Translations under genes and position numbers: made by a program
Notes under the pieces: generated by a model
Database searches by the model: none
What the model was told of the DNA's origin: nothing
The model's input: only the letters and a program-made list of their open reading frames with translations
Shown: piece after piece, positions 1 to 8,650 of the stretch
Position numbering within the stretch: position 1 is the first letter of the stretch
How the letters are laid out: each line of letters begins with the position of its first letter
DNA from: Myxacorys californica WJT36-NPBG1
Lineage (GTDB): Bacteria; Cyanobacteriota; Cyanobacteriia; Leptolyngbyales; Leptolyngbyaceae
Direction: 5' to 3'
Assembly: GCA_019359315.1 (NCBI GenBank)
Contig: JAHHHO010000011.1
Coordinates: 1-64,000 of the forward strand
Length of the DNA stretch: 64,000 nt

Positions 1-111
1 GCCGGGTTGATAGCGTAAAAGCTCAAGCAGTTTGTCCCAGGGGCGTCGCTTAGAAGCGTTGGCGTTGACATTGCGGTTTAGGTTTAGCGTATTCAGCCCA
101 ACTTCACACAA
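1..111 (-). CDS. Possible 5' part of a truncated gene
   Basis: An open minus-strand frame runs off the window edge. It ends in residues such as KRRPWDKLLELLRYQPG, which read like protein, but the only in-frame start is a TTG just after a stop. It lies downstream of chlM on the same strand, so it could be the next gene. I do not recognise the family and the frame is too short to trust. Confidence 0.25.
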   Translation of the reverse strand, partial: MCEVGLNTLNLNRNVNANASKRRPWDKLLELLRYQPG

Positions 112-133
112 TTATCAACACAACCTAACCTTG

Positions 134-817
134 CTACTCTTTAACTGCTTCTAACATCCGCGAGAAATAGAATCGCGTACTAGTCATAGCCTTGCGCCCA
201 ATCGTGAATCCGCATTCTTCTAGCACGCGAATTACATCAGCTTCGCGGTGCTGATAGGCGCGAGTTGTCTTGCTCGGGCCGGGAAAAAACTCACCAATCT
301 TTTTCAAGATCGTCAGCAGAAACGTCTTTGGCGCGAAACTAAGGACAATCCGGTGCTCTGCCAAACTCGCCAAATGCTTGATCATATCCATTGCTTGTTC
401 TGCCGGGTAATGAATTAACACATCCAAACAGACAACCGTGTGATAGGTTCCGGTTAAGTCTTCTAGGTCGCTGACCGAGAACGTTGGATTATCCCTCAAC
501 CCGATCGCCGTTGCTCTATCCTTTCCTTCACCGACCATCTTCTCGGAAATATCACTCGAAAAGACCTTGGCTCCTTCCTGAGCCAACGGAATGCTGAGGC
601 TACCGACCCCGCATCCTGCATCGCAAATTGTCAATTGGGAAAGATTGCCATCAGCTTTAAGCCAGCCTAACAACGTGTCTACCGTTTGCTGATGCCCAGT
701 GCGGATGTCAAGCTGAACTTTATTAACGTCACCATCTCCATAAATTCGCTGCCAGCGATCGAAGCCCGTCGCGTTGAAATAGTCGCGCACCTCAGTCTTA
801 TCATCCGTCCCGTTCAT
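134..817 (-). CDS. chlM: Magnesium-protoporphyrin IX methyltransferase ChlM
   Basis: Transfers a methyl group from S-adenosylmethionine to the propionate of Mg-protoporphyrin IX in chlorophyll synthesis. The N-terminus DDKTEVRDYFNATGFDRW is the family signature and the SAM-binding motif CDAGCGVGSLSIPLA follows. Length (227 aa) fits cyanobacterial ChlM. I chose the ATG at 817 because it leaves the usual short lead before DDKT; a GTG at 844 would add nine residues, and neither start has a clear ribosome site. It is the strongest single sign that the organism makes chlorophyll. Confidence 0.93.
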   Translation of the reverse strand: MNGTDDKTEVRDYFNATGFDRWQRIYGDGDVNKVQLDIRTGHQQTVDTLLGWLKADGNLSQLTICDAGCGVGSLSIPLAQEGAKVFSSDISEKMVGEGKDRATAIGLRDNPTFSVSDLEDLTGTYHTVVCLDVLIHYPAEQAMDMIKHLASLAEHRIVLSFAPKTFLLTILKKIGEFFPGPSKTTRAYQHREADVIRVLEECGFTIGRKAMTSTRFYFSRMLEAVKE

Positions 818-868
818 AGACTTGTTTATGCTTATTTTCACCAAGCTTTATGGTAGTACTTATGGGAC

Positions 869-911
869 ACGAATAAAAAACGCCCCATACGTGAATTACG
901 GAGCGTTTCTC
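869..911 (-). terminator. Probable rho-independent terminator, minus strand
   Basis: Read on the minus strand, AAACGCTCC pairs with GGGGCGTTT across a loop and is followed by a run of T. It would stop minus-strand transcripts coming from nagA before they enter chlM. Confidence 0.5.
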
Positions 912-929
912 AATTTCATATTTAAAGTA

Positions 930-1175
930 TGAAAGCTGTTTCCTGGATACGGGATAAATCGCCTGCAAACGTGAGGTTCTGATAAACTTTTTGTGTAGCT
1001 TAAGCTACGGCAGCATCTTCTCAGTTATCCTACGGACAGGCAAAACCTGAACAACCTCGCGCAGATGCCTACAATACCACGGTAGTCTGCGGGCGGCTGC
1101 GAAGGAACTTTTGCTTTGACAAGTCAATCTGAGTATCTTGGGGGCACCTGAACCGTGCCCCGTTTTTTTATAAAG
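930..1175 (+). ncRNA. Candidate structured small RNA
   Basis: This gap between chlM and nagA has no ORF but several paired segments: GTAGCTTAAGCTAC is a perfect palindrome, GCAGATGCC can pair toward TAGTCTGC, and CGTGAGGTT with AACCTCGCG. It closes with a strong plus-strand terminator. Both neighbours are on the minus strand, so the terminator must serve a plus-strand transcript of about 200-240 nt. Size and setting (near a pur gene) would suit 6S RNA, but I cannot confirm the family by eye. The 5' end is estimated. Confidence 0.45.
1143..1173 (+). terminator. Rho-independent terminator of the candidate RNA
   Basis: GGGGCAC and GTGCCCC form a seven-pair stem around a seven-base loop, followed by a run of seven T. 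There is no T run on the other strand, so direction is clear. Confidence 0.75.
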
Positions 1176-1324
1176 ATTTATTCAGCTCAATGCTCTAAAG
1201 ACCGTTTGCGTCAGGTCTGGTTAGACGTTATCCCTTGCACCCTGAAGACAGAATGATAGCATCGCAAAATAACAATCGTGCGCGGGGCTAACATAACCTG
1301 AATTCTACGTCTTTGGCTTAAAAA

Positions 1325-2563
1325 CTACGGGTTCGTATCAGACAGAATTTTATCTGGCACACAAGATTTAATTTCTTGAAAGCATTGCGAAGCTACAAGT
1401 TCAGGTGTGATGCGCTGCCAACTTAGGCTATCGGTTTTGTCATCCAGGGCCCAACGAATGAGATGAGCAGGCTGGTGAAGGTAAGTTGAGAGACCAATGG
1501 CACGTCTTGGAGCAGTTGTCGCTAATGCGATCGCGGTTTCGACATCACAAATCTTCCATTGAACCAAGTTCTGCACTCCCTTTAGAAGAGATAACGTCGT
1601 TCCTGCAAGGGTGCCATCTAGCAAGCGTGCCGTTCCTTCAATCACTTCTATTTCTCGCGAATCCCAGGGGTATCGACCATCGGGTAAACCGAGAGGTGCG
1701 AGGGCATCACTGACCAGAAATGCGCCTTCATCGTAGCGGCTGGCTTTCAAGAACACATCCAGCATGATTTTAGAAACATGTTGTCCATCGGCGATGAAAC
1801 CGCATTGTACGGTCGGAGCCGCGATCGCGGCTCCCAGTAATCCGGGTTCTCGGTGATGCAAACTGGGCATTGCGTTAAATGCATGAGTCACCATCGATGC
1901 GCCTCCAGCAAAGGCTTGCTGCGCTTGCTTGGCGCTTGCTTGAGAATGACCCAAGCTAACGATAATGCCAAGCGAACGAAGGTAAGCGATCGCTTCTCCC
2001 GTCGGATCAAGTTCGGGGGCAAGCGTCACGACTTTGACAATAGAGGCATAATCGCCCAGAACTCGCTGAATCTGCTCGACGGTCAACGGCAGTAAATACT
2101 CTTCAGGATGCGCCCCACGTTTCTGCGGATTTAGGAACGGTCCTTCAAGGTGGACGCCAAGGATTTGGGAAGAAGAGGCGTGTCCGAAATCAGATGCACC
2201 CCTTTGAAGCTTTGCAGAGCTAATCGTGGCGAGAGCGCGCTGAATATTGGCAATGGAGGTAGTCACAAGGGTTGGCAGAAATCCGTCAACACCTTGATTC
2301 CAAAGGAATTGACCGATTGCTGCTAATTGATCAACGTTGCTGGAATTGAGATCGGGAAAGGCTAAACCTAACGCTCCGTTGATTTGTAAATCAACTCCAC
2401 CGAGAGAAACCCAATCGCCTGCAACATCGAGAACGGGCAAATCGGGGGCAATTAGTGCGGTTTCTTCAGAAACCGCACTAATTGCCCCGTCTTGAATCCA
2501 AATTTGCTGTACGCCCTGGAAATGCGGCACACGAGCATTGATAATCAAAAAGCTATCGGTCAT
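1325..2563 (-). CDS. nagA: N-acetylglucosamine-6-phosphate deacetylase NagA
   Basis: Amidohydrolase that removes acetate from GlcNAc-6-phosphate in amino-sugar and cell-wall recycling. Family landmarks in order: [12 protein letters not shown] near residue 56, the metal-ligand region [25 protein letters not shown], the VTHAFNAM loop, and the catalytic Asp region [10 protein letters not shown]. Length (412 aa) is slightly above usual. It is transcribed divergently from purE with a very short shared upstream region, so the two promoters probably overlap. Confidence 0.9.
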   Translation of the reverse strand: MTDSFLIINARVPHFQGVQQIWIQDGAISAVSEETALIAPDLPVLDVAGDWVSLGGVDLQINGALGLAFPDLNSSNVDQLAAIGQFLWNQGVDGFLPTLVTTSIANIQRALATISSAKLQRGASDFGHASSSQILGVHLEGPFLNPQKRGAHPEEYLLPLTVEQIQRVLGDYASIVKVVTLAPELDPTGEAIAYLRSLGIIVSLGHSQASAKQAQQAFAGGASMVTHAFNAMPSLHHREPGLLGAAIAAPTVQCGFIADGQHVSKIMLDVFLKASRYDEGAFLVSDALAPLGLPDGRYPWDSREIEVIEGTARLLDGTLAGTTLSLLKGVQNLVQWKICDVETAIALATTAPRRAIGLSTYLHQPAHLIRWALDDKTDSLSWQRITPELVASQCFQEIKSCVPDKILSDTNP

Positions 2564-2602
2564 CCGCTTTTAGCGATTGCAACAACGTATGTCTTCAATT
2601 CT

Positions 2603-3121
2603 ATGACTCAACCTTTGATTGGCATCATTATGGGCAGCGATTCAGATTTGCCGACCATGCAAGCTGCGGTCGCGGTCTGCGAGGAGTTTAACATTCCTTA
2701 TGAAGTTGAAATTGTCTCGGCTCACCGCACGCCAGAACGAATGGTGGACTATGCTAAGCAAGCCCATCAGCGAGGACTCAAAGTGATCATTGCAGGGGCA
2801 GGCGGAGCCGCGCATTTACCGGGAATGGTAGCATCACTGACGCCGCTTCCGGTGATTGGAGTTCCGGTGCAGACTCGTCAGCTTGGAGGGATTGATTCGC
2901 TCTATTCTATTGTGCAAATGCCTGCTGGAATTCCGGTGGCAACGGTTGCGATCGGAAATGCAAAAAACGCTGGCCTGTTAGCGGTTCAAATCTTGGGAAG
3001 TCACGATCCCCATCTGTTATTAAAAATTCAAACTTACCGTCAGAGTTTGACAGATATGGTGCGAGAGAAACAGGCAAAGTTGAATGAAATAGGGTATCAA
3101 CAATACCTCAAGGACATGTAA
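2603..3121 (+). CDS. purE: N5-carboxyaminoimidazole ribonucleotide mutase PurE
   Basis: Purine synthesis enzyme converting N5-CAIR to CAIR. The N-terminus [15 protein letters not shown] and the [13 protein letters not shown] and [11 protein letters not shown] motifs are diagnostic. The frame stays open upstream to 2492, but that would overlap nagA; the ATG at 2603 gives 172 aa, the normal length of a stand-alone PurE. Confidence 0.95.
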   Translation: MTQPLIGIIMGSDSDLPTMQAAVAVCEEFNIPYEVEIVSAHRTPERMVDYAKQAHQRGLKVIIAGAGGAAHLPGMVASLTPLPVIGVPVQTRQLGGIDSLYSIVQMPAGIPVATVAIGNAKNAGLLAVQILGSHDPHLLLKIQTYRQSLTDMVREKQAKLNEIGYQQYLKDM

Positions 3122-3230
3122 CGTTTCTATAACCGATTAGAAGATTTTTCAAACCTGAATGGGAGACTGGAAAGAATGTTTGACTAGTGTTTTATTTGAC
3201 TAGCGTTTGAGGAAAATAGGAGTAGTGCGA

Positions 3231-4136
3231 ATGACCACGAGGACGATCGAGCCTGTAAATCGAAAACTCTGGTACGCCGCGATTAAGCCACCCATGTACA
3301 GCGTTGCCATCATGCCCATTTGGGTTGGTTCTGCTGTTGCATTTGCTGAAACAAAAGCATTCAATTCTTCAATCTTCTTCACGTTTCTGCTCTCAGCGAT
3401 TCTAATTTTGGCTTGGGAAAACTTTAGCAATGACGTTTTTGACTCTGAAACGGGAGTTGATGTCAATAAAGCCAATTCGCTCGTGAATATGACGGGGAAT
3501 AAATCGCTAATCTTTTGGGTTAGCAATTTTTGTTTAGCGCTGGGACTAGCAGGCATTAGCGCGATCGCACTTCAACAAAAGGATTTCACCGTAATTGGCT
3601 TAATTCTGCTCTGTTGTGGAATTGGTTATGTCTATCAAGGGCCTCCCTTCCGTCTCAGTTACAAGGGACTTGGCGAACCATTATGTTTTGTCGCATTTGG
3701 TCCATTAGCCTTTTCTGCTGCCTATTACAGCCAAACAAAAGCTTGGTCAAATACAAATCTTGCTGCCTCGATCGTGGTAGGTATTGCGACTAGTTTGATT
3801 TTATTTTGTTCGCATTTCAACCAAGTCAAAGATGATGCGGCGATCAACAAAAAATCTCCTGTCGTCAGGCTGGGAAGTAAACGAGCAGCGGCGTTGCTCC
3901 CGTGGATTTGCAGCAGCATTTATGCACTCACGGTTTTGTTTGTGATTCTAAAGGTCTTTCCGTTTTGGGCGTTGTTGTCGATGTTGAGTTTGCCTGTTGC
4001 AAAGCGGCTTTGTCACGTGATTGGAACGCAGTATGACCAACCCCACAAGCTTACATTTTGTCGATTAATTGCCGTTGAACTGCATTTTTGGAGTGGATTG
4101 CTGTTGGGATTAGGCTTCTTTTTACCGTGGGTGTAA
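3231..4136 (+). CDS. menA: 1,4-dihydroxy-2-naphthoate phytyltransferase MenA
   Basis: Membrane prenyltransferase attaching the phytyl chain in phylloquinone (vitamin K1) synthesis; in cyanobacteria the product is the photosystem I quinone. The Asp-rich motif NDVFDSETGVD near residue 68, a second polar loop FNQVKDDAA, and about eight hydrophobic segments fit UbiA-family MenA. Start ATG 3231 is preceded by AGGAG at proper spacing. Its stop overlaps the menC start by one base, showing a menA-menC-menE operon. Confidence 0.92.
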   Translation: MTTRTIEPVNRKLWYAAIKPPMYSVAIMPIWVGSAVAFAETKAFNSSIFFTFLLSAILILAWENFSNDVFDSETGVDVNKANSLVNMTGNKSLIFWVSNFCLALGLAGISAIALQQKDFTVIGLILLCCGIGYVYQGPPFRLSYKGLGEPLCFVAFGPLAFSAAYYSQTKAWSNTNLAASIVVGIATSLILFCSHFNQVKDDAAINKKSPVVRLGSKRAAALLPWICSSIYALTVLFVILKVFPFWALLSMLSLPVAKRLCHVIGTQYDQPHKLTFCRLIAVELHFWSGLLLGLGFFLPWV

Positions 4137-5080
4137 TGCGGTTTGAATTTCGACCCTACTGTCGTACGTTCCGTCCTCCTCTGCTGACTAGTCATGGAGC
4201 TTGGCACGTCCGCAAGGGCATCATTTTGCGGCTGAGCGACGATCAAACCGTTAGGTTTGGAGAAATTGCACCGTTGGAGTGGTTTGGTTCAGAGACGTTT
4301 GAAGCCGCGATCGCATTCTGCCAATCCTTGCCTACAGCGATCAATGACGCGCTCATTCGCGCAATTCCCAATGATTTACCTGCATGTCAGTTTGGGTTTG
4401 AGAGTGCTCAACCTCGATCGACTCGAAGCGTGAAGCATAGTCTGAGCGCGTTGCTACCGACCGGAGAACAAGCTTGTTCCGCTTGGCAAGACCTTTGGCA
4501 GCAGGGCTATTGCACCTTCAAATGGAAGATTGGAGTAAACGCGATCGCAGATGAACTGCAAACGTTAGAACGATTAGTAGAATTAATTCCTGACACTGCT
4601 AAGTTGAGACTCGATGCGAATGCAGGACTCAACCTCATTGAAACGCAACAGTGGTTAGACCGATGCGATTCGTTGAACAAAGCTCTGACAGATCACCACA
4701 TCATCGAGTTTATAGAACAGCCGCTTCCGATTAATCAATTTGAAACAATGTTAGCGCTGAGTCACCACTACACAACTGCGATCGCGCTAGATGAATCAGT
4801 CGCAACATTTGAGCAACTGCAAGCTTGTTATGAAAATGGGTGGCGAGGAATTTTTGTGATTAAAGCCGCGATTGCAGGATTTCCGTCGCGGTTACATCAG
4901 TTTTGTCAACATCACAACATTGATGCTGTGTTTTCCTCGGTGTTTGAAACCGCGATCGCACGTTATGCCAGCTTAAAACTCGCATCAGAATTATCCCATC
5001 GTGCCGCTGGCTATGGTATAACGCACTGGTTTAATGAGTTGATGATGGAAGACTTTGAGGAATTATGGCAACGCCTCTAA
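4136..5080 (+). CDS. menC: o-Succinylbenzoate synthase MenC
   Basis: Enolase-superfamily dehydratase that forms o-succinylbenzoate in the phylloquinone pathway. Visible catalytic pieces: FKWKIG (the KxK base), RLDANAG and EFIEQPL (metal-ligand Asp and Glu), ALDES (third metal ligand) and FVIKAAIAG (second lysine). The start ATG shares its first base with the menA stop. Length 314 aa is normal. Translationally coupled to both neighbours. Confidence 0.92.
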   Translation: MRFEFRPYCRTFRPPLLTSHGAWHVRKGIILRLSDDQTVRFGEIAPLEWFGSETFEAAIAFCQSLPTAINDALIRAIPNDLPACQFGFESAQPRSTRSVKHSLSALLPTGEQACSAWQDLWQQGYCTFKWKIGVNAIADELQTLERLVELIPDTAKLRLDANAGLNLIETQQWLDRCDSLNKALTDHHIIEFIEQPLPINQFETMLALSHHYTTAIALDESVATFEQLQACYENGWRGIFVIKAAIAGFPSRLHQFCQHHNIDAVFSSVFETAIARYASLKLASELSHRAAGYGITHWFNELMMEDFEELWQRL

Positions 5081-6420
5081 CGCTGCTTGAACACTGGGCT
5101 AAACAGTCGTGGCTAATTGGTTACGATGCTGAAGCATTACTACAATTAGCCCAACAACGGTATCAGGAACTGCGTCGCTATTCAACTCCAACAATCTTTC
5201 TAGCTGAATCAGATCCGCTCCACTTTTTAGCAGGATTTGTGGCGGCTTGCTCCGTTCCCTGTCGTGTGTTTCTCTGCAATCCAAATTGGGGCGGCTCTGA
5301 ATGGCAGCAGGTCTTCCAGTTGGCGAAGCCCACTGTAATTTGGGGCAAGGTGACAACAGATTATGCAACTTATGCAACAAATGCCTTCGGAAACGCTTCG
5401 CAAGGAGCAGATGGAGCGGATGGACATTCAACGCTAATTATGATTGCGACGGGTGGAACGTCGGGAAATATTCGGTTTGCTATGCATACTTGGGAAACCT
5501 TAAGCGCTTCGGTGCAAGGATTTCGAGATTATTTTGGCTGTGATGCTGTTAATTCATTTTGTCTATTGCCGCTCTATCATGTGAGCGGATTGATGCAAGT
5601 GATGCGATCGCTGCTCTCGAGCGGCAAGCTGATCATTTTGCCTTGGAAAGCGGTTGAAGCAGGACAGCGGCTTGAGGCTGAAGGCTTTTTTCTCTCGCTT
5701 GTGCCGACCCAACTTCAGCGCCTTTTACCGTCCTCGGCATCTTGGTTATGCCAATTTCGAGCGATTTTATTGGGCGGTGCGCCTGCTTGGGATGCTCTGT
5801 TAAAAGAGGCGCGATCGCTGCGTCTTCCCCTTGCCCCGACCTATGGCATGACCGAAACGGCGTCTCAAATTGCAACGCTCAAGCCAATGGATTTCTTAAA
5901 CGGTCAAGGTGGCTGTGGGCGCGTGCTTCCTCATGCTCAAATCGAAATTCTGAACCATAAAATCTCCATTCAGTCTCAGTCCTTAATGTTGGGCTATTAT
6001 CCAAATTTTGATCGACGTTCCAATTACAAGCCAGATGACTTAGGCTACATCGATGAGCAAGGATTTTTACACATCGTTGGGCGAGCGGGCAACAAGATTA
6101 TTACGGGTGGTGAGAACGTATTTCCATCAGAAGTAGAATCTGCGATTCGATCAACAGAGTTAGTAAAAGATGTAGCGGTTTTGGGAATTGGCGATCGCAG
6201 GTGGGGACAAGCGATCGTAGCTGTCTATGTTCCTCAGTTTGAGATCTCTTCTAGTCAAGTTCAGCAGAGACTAGATGGAAAATTGAGTCGTTATAAATAT
6301 CCAAAGCACTGGATTGCAGTTAAACAACTTCCTAGAAATGCTCAAGGCAAAATGAATCAAGGGCAATTACAGCAAGTGGTGAGGAATGCTCTCAATCATT
6401 CCCAAATTCCCTTGCGATAA
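5065..6420 (+). CDS. menE: o-Succinylbenzoate-CoA ligase MenE
   Basis: Adenylate-forming ligase that activates o-succinylbenzoate with CoA. P-loop-like ATGGTSG near residue 128, the core motif APTYGMTETASQ, GYIDEQGFLHIVGR, and the C-terminal lysine region LPRNAQGKMNQ are all present. 451 aa, usual length. The start overlaps the last 16 bases of menC, so expression is coupled. Confidence 0.93.
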   Translation: MATPLTLLEHWAKQSWLIGYDAEALLQLAQQRYQELRRYSTPTIFLAESDPLHFLAGFVAACSVPCRVFLCNPNWGGSEWQQVFQLAKPTVIWGKVTTDYATYATNAFGNASQGADGADGHSTLIMIATGGTSGNIRFAMHTWETLSASVQGFRDYFGCDAVNSFCLLPLYHVSGLMQVMRSLLSSGKLIILPWKAVEAGQRLEAEGFFLSLVPTQLQRLLPSSASWLCQFRAILLGGAPAWDALLKEARSLRLPLAPTYGMTETASQIATLKPMDFLNGQGGCGRVLPHAQIEILNHKISIQSQSLMLGYYPNFDRRSNYKPDDLGYIDEQGFLHIVGRAGNKIITGGENVFPSEVESAIRSTELVKDVAVLGIGDRRWGQAIVAVYVPQFEISSSQVQQRLDGKLSRYKYPKHWIAVKQLPRNAQGKMNQGQLQQVVRNALNHSQIPLR

Positions 6421-6460
6421 AGGTCGTCTCCGATTCTCACCGCCCTCACGTCGCTTCTAC

Positions 6461-6510
6461 TGTAGTTTGACAAAGATGTAGTTTGACAAAGAACTGTAGT
6501 TTGATAAAGA
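6461..6510. repeat. Three tandem 16-bp repeats
   Basis: TGTAGTTTGACAAAGA occurs twice head to tail and a third time with one change (GATAAAGA) after a two-base spacer. They sit about 85 bp before the next gene, so they may be binding sites for a regulator of that gene; no other role is visible. Confidence 0.6.
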
Positions 6511-6594
6511 ACTTTCAGAAATCGAGTACAGTCTACGAATCGCGTACTACACTTGTATTATATCCTTGTCCATATCTACTTAGGAGACGAAGCA

Positions 6595-6927
6595 ATGCCT
6601 ACCTTAACTCGCACCAGCACCACCGAAATGGAAGTCACCAGCATCCGCTTGGAAAAAGACTTAAAAGAACAACTCAAGACGCTCTCTGGCAATCAAGGAT
6701 ATCAAGCGTTGATTCGAGATATTTTGTGGAAGTACGTGCATCAGCGATCAGGCGACTTTACGCCGCAACTGTCTGCCAATGATATTCGAGCCACGATCTC
6801 AGCGATCGCTCAGCAAGAAGAGCGCTGCGCTATTACAGGAACGCCGATCCAATCCGGCGAAGAAATGCTATTAGGATTCACCATCGAAGGCAATTTGATT
6901 CCGCTCAGTTTGGGCAGCTTGGGTTAG
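6595..6927 (+). CDS. Conserved cyanobacterial small protein, RHH-like N-terminus
   Basis: 110 aa. The N-terminal part TSIRLEKDLKEQLKTLSG followed by a helix resembles a ribbon-helix-helix DNA-binding fold; the C-terminal part holds ERCAITGTPIQSGEEML, with one visible cysteine. I do not know a function. ATG 6595 was chosen over the upstream TTG because a GGAGACG ribosome site lies just before it. Three tandem repeats lie in its upstream region, which would suit self-regulation. Confidence 0.75.
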   Translation: MPTLTRTSTTEMEVTSIRLEKDLKEQLKTLSGNQGYQALIRDILWKYVHQRSGDFTPQLSANDIRATISAIAQQEERCAITGTPIQSGEEMLLGFTIEGNLIPLSLGSLG

Positions 6928-7024
6928 AAGGAGTTGGAATATGGGAATTGGGGCGAACAGAGTTTGCTTTTTTGCCTCAGTTTTGTTCCCAATTTCCCCT
7001 ACCCTGATATGATGGATGTCATGC

Positions 7025-7106
7025 GCGGATGTGGCGGAATTGGTAGACGCGCCAGATTTAGGTTCTGGTTTCGCAAGAAGTGAAGGTTCAAGTCCTTTCA
7101 TCCGCA
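7025..7106 (+). tRNA. tRNA-Leu (anticodon UAG)
   Basis: The acceptor stem GCGGATG pairs perfectly with CATCCGC. The anticodon arm CCAGA-TTTAGGT-TCTGG shows UAG, a long variable arm follows (leucine type), and the T arm contains GGTTCAAGTCC. CCA is not encoded. tRNA-Leu is a known attachment site for cyanobacterial Tn7-like and CAST elements, and the transposon end begins 30 bp downstream. Confidence 0.95.
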
Positions 7107-7135
7107 TACTGAATCAGAGATATTGGATTAGGCAA

Positions 7136-7219
7136 GCTACGACTTTAACCATAAGTTGGACATCCGTTCATCTTATGCTTCAAAAGTCGTCTGTTCATCT
7201 TATGCTTCAAAAAGAACTT
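7136..7219. repeat. Left transposon end with TnsB-type sites
   Basis: The terminal site at 7136-7161 (ACGACTTTAACCATAAGTTG core) is the inverse of the right terminus. Two further sites, 7166-7192 and 7193-7219, share GTTCATCTTATGCTTCAAAA but point the opposite way, so the first two form an imperfect palindrome with arms CGACTTT and AAAAGTCG. The outermost bases are GCT rather than TGT. Confidence 0.7.
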
Positions 7220-7264
7220 AAAGGTTCTTAACTAAGTTTTTTGAAGACACTTTTACATGAGGAG

Positions 7265-8626
7265 TTAAGAATTTTTAAGTCCTAGTTCTTGTCGAGTTGA
7301 CTCTAGTACGGCGACAACAGCAGGTTCACGAAAATATGCTGGCTTGCTTAGGTACCTGGATATGTAGCTGCGTGTAGGATCAATACCTTCACCATAAAGT
7401 TTGAGAGCAATCTGACGTACCTCTTGGCAAGACTCTTGAACTTTTGCAGCACGAACCTGATCTCGGTAATTTAAGTACCGAGCCGAGATAGCAGAACACA
7501 GTTCTGGAAATCGGCGTCGGAGCGATCGGGAATTGTGTCCCAACGTTTGGGCAACAGCCTTCATAGTTGGAGGAGGTTCTTCTATAAGGGCAGATTGCAA
7601 GAATTCTTGTACTTGATCAGTATCAAGCTGTTGTTTAGGTTTTTGAGAAGGGAAGTCTCGCTTTACCAAAATGGCTAACGAATCGCGTGTGTTAGTTAAA
7701 GATTCTGGATTAAACAAGAAATTTAGTAGGTCTATCTCTAAAATTTGACAGATTTTGAGAAGCATTGACAATTGAGGCAAGGCTTTGCCCGACTTCCACT
7801 GCCATACTGCACTTTTGTGTGTTCCTAATTGACGAGCGAACTCAGCAATATTCCCTTCGACGGTGCGCGAGATACAAACAGAGAGCGAACGAGAAATTCG
7901 CTCCCTAGTAGGTGCTTTTAATAAGCTAGGAGCAGTTTCGAGTAATTTCCCTACATTCTCTAAAACCCATCTTTGCCATTTTAGTTCGTCGGGATTTGTT
8001 GTTAAGGTAGCTACTTCCGGAGTAAGAGTTGTACCTAACCATTGGTAGCATCTAGAACAGTATCCAGGTTTAGAATGCCACGCCAATGCGGGTAGTTGGC
8101 GTTGGCATTTTGGGCAACATGAGCGCAGTTGCTGCCGATGTTTTAAGCAGATTGAGACCGTTTCTAGTGCCCATAGGAGTGGCTCATAGATAGGTTTCTG
8201 ATTGTGTTGCCACTCATTGTAGCAACTAGGACACCAAGCACGGATACGTCGTAATAAACCTTTCGGCGGCAAAATGTCAGCCCACGACAAGAGGGTTAGA
8301 TATCTGAGATCGAGACGTAGGGTTTGATACTCCAGTGCTTGAACCAATTCCAATGCCATACGTCCGGTGCTATTTAGACTTTCTGTAGAGCTACTTGTCT
8401 GATGTAAGTAGCTTTTTCCGTGAGATTTGCTAGCCAAAGATTTAAGTTCATTGGCAATTAAATCTCCAGGCGAGACGCAGTGTGCTTCTGCTAGCCGAGC
8501 CATGTATCCAGTCAAGCTCTCAACCCAAGGAGTTCCGACTCCTATCGGTTGCAAACTGTAAAGACGACTGCGAGGTGGACTAGCAGGATATATGAGATCC
8601 CAATGTTCAGCAATGGGTGAAGTCAT
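7265..8626 (-). CDS. tnsD: TnsD-type target-site selector (long TniQ)
   Basis: 453 aa TniQ-family protein. N-terminal TniQ core (LIYPASPPRSRLYSLQP, then GTPWVESLTGYMARLAEAH), zinc-finger cysteines CPSC, CCPKC and CSRC around residues 155-220, then a Cro/C1-like helix-turn-helix (LGTHKSAVWQWKSGKALPQL) and a further DNA-binding-like C-terminal half. The longer form in CASTs binds the attachment site, here probably tRNA-Leu, whose gene lies about 160 bp from its stop. Last gene of the tnsAB-tnsC-tniQ-tnsD operon. Which of the two TniQ proteins does homing is inferred from size. Confidence 0.85.
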   Translation of the reverse strand: MTSPIAEHWDLIYPASPPRSRLYSLQPIGVGTPWVESLTGYMARLAEAHCVSPGDLIANELKSLASKSHGKSYLHQTSSSTESLNSTGRMALELVQALEYQTLRLDLRYLTLLSWADILPPKGLLRRIRAWCPSCYNEWQHNQKPIYEPLLWALETVSICLKHRQQLRSCCPKCQRQLPALAWHSKPGYCSRCYQWLGTTLTPEVATLTTNPDELKWQRWVLENVGKLLETAPSLLKAPTRERISRSLSVCISRTVEGNIAEFARQLGTHKSAVWQWKSGKALPQLSMLLKICQILEIDLLNFLFNPESLTNTRDSLAILVKRDFPSQKPKQQLDTDQVQEFLQSALIEEPPPTMKAVAQTLGHNSRSLRRRFPELCSAISARYLNYRDQVRAAKVQESCQEVRQIALKLYGEGIDPTRSYISRYLSKPAYFREPAVVAVLESTRQELGLKNS

Positions 8627-8650
8627 TGTGAGATTTATAAGTGAGATTTC

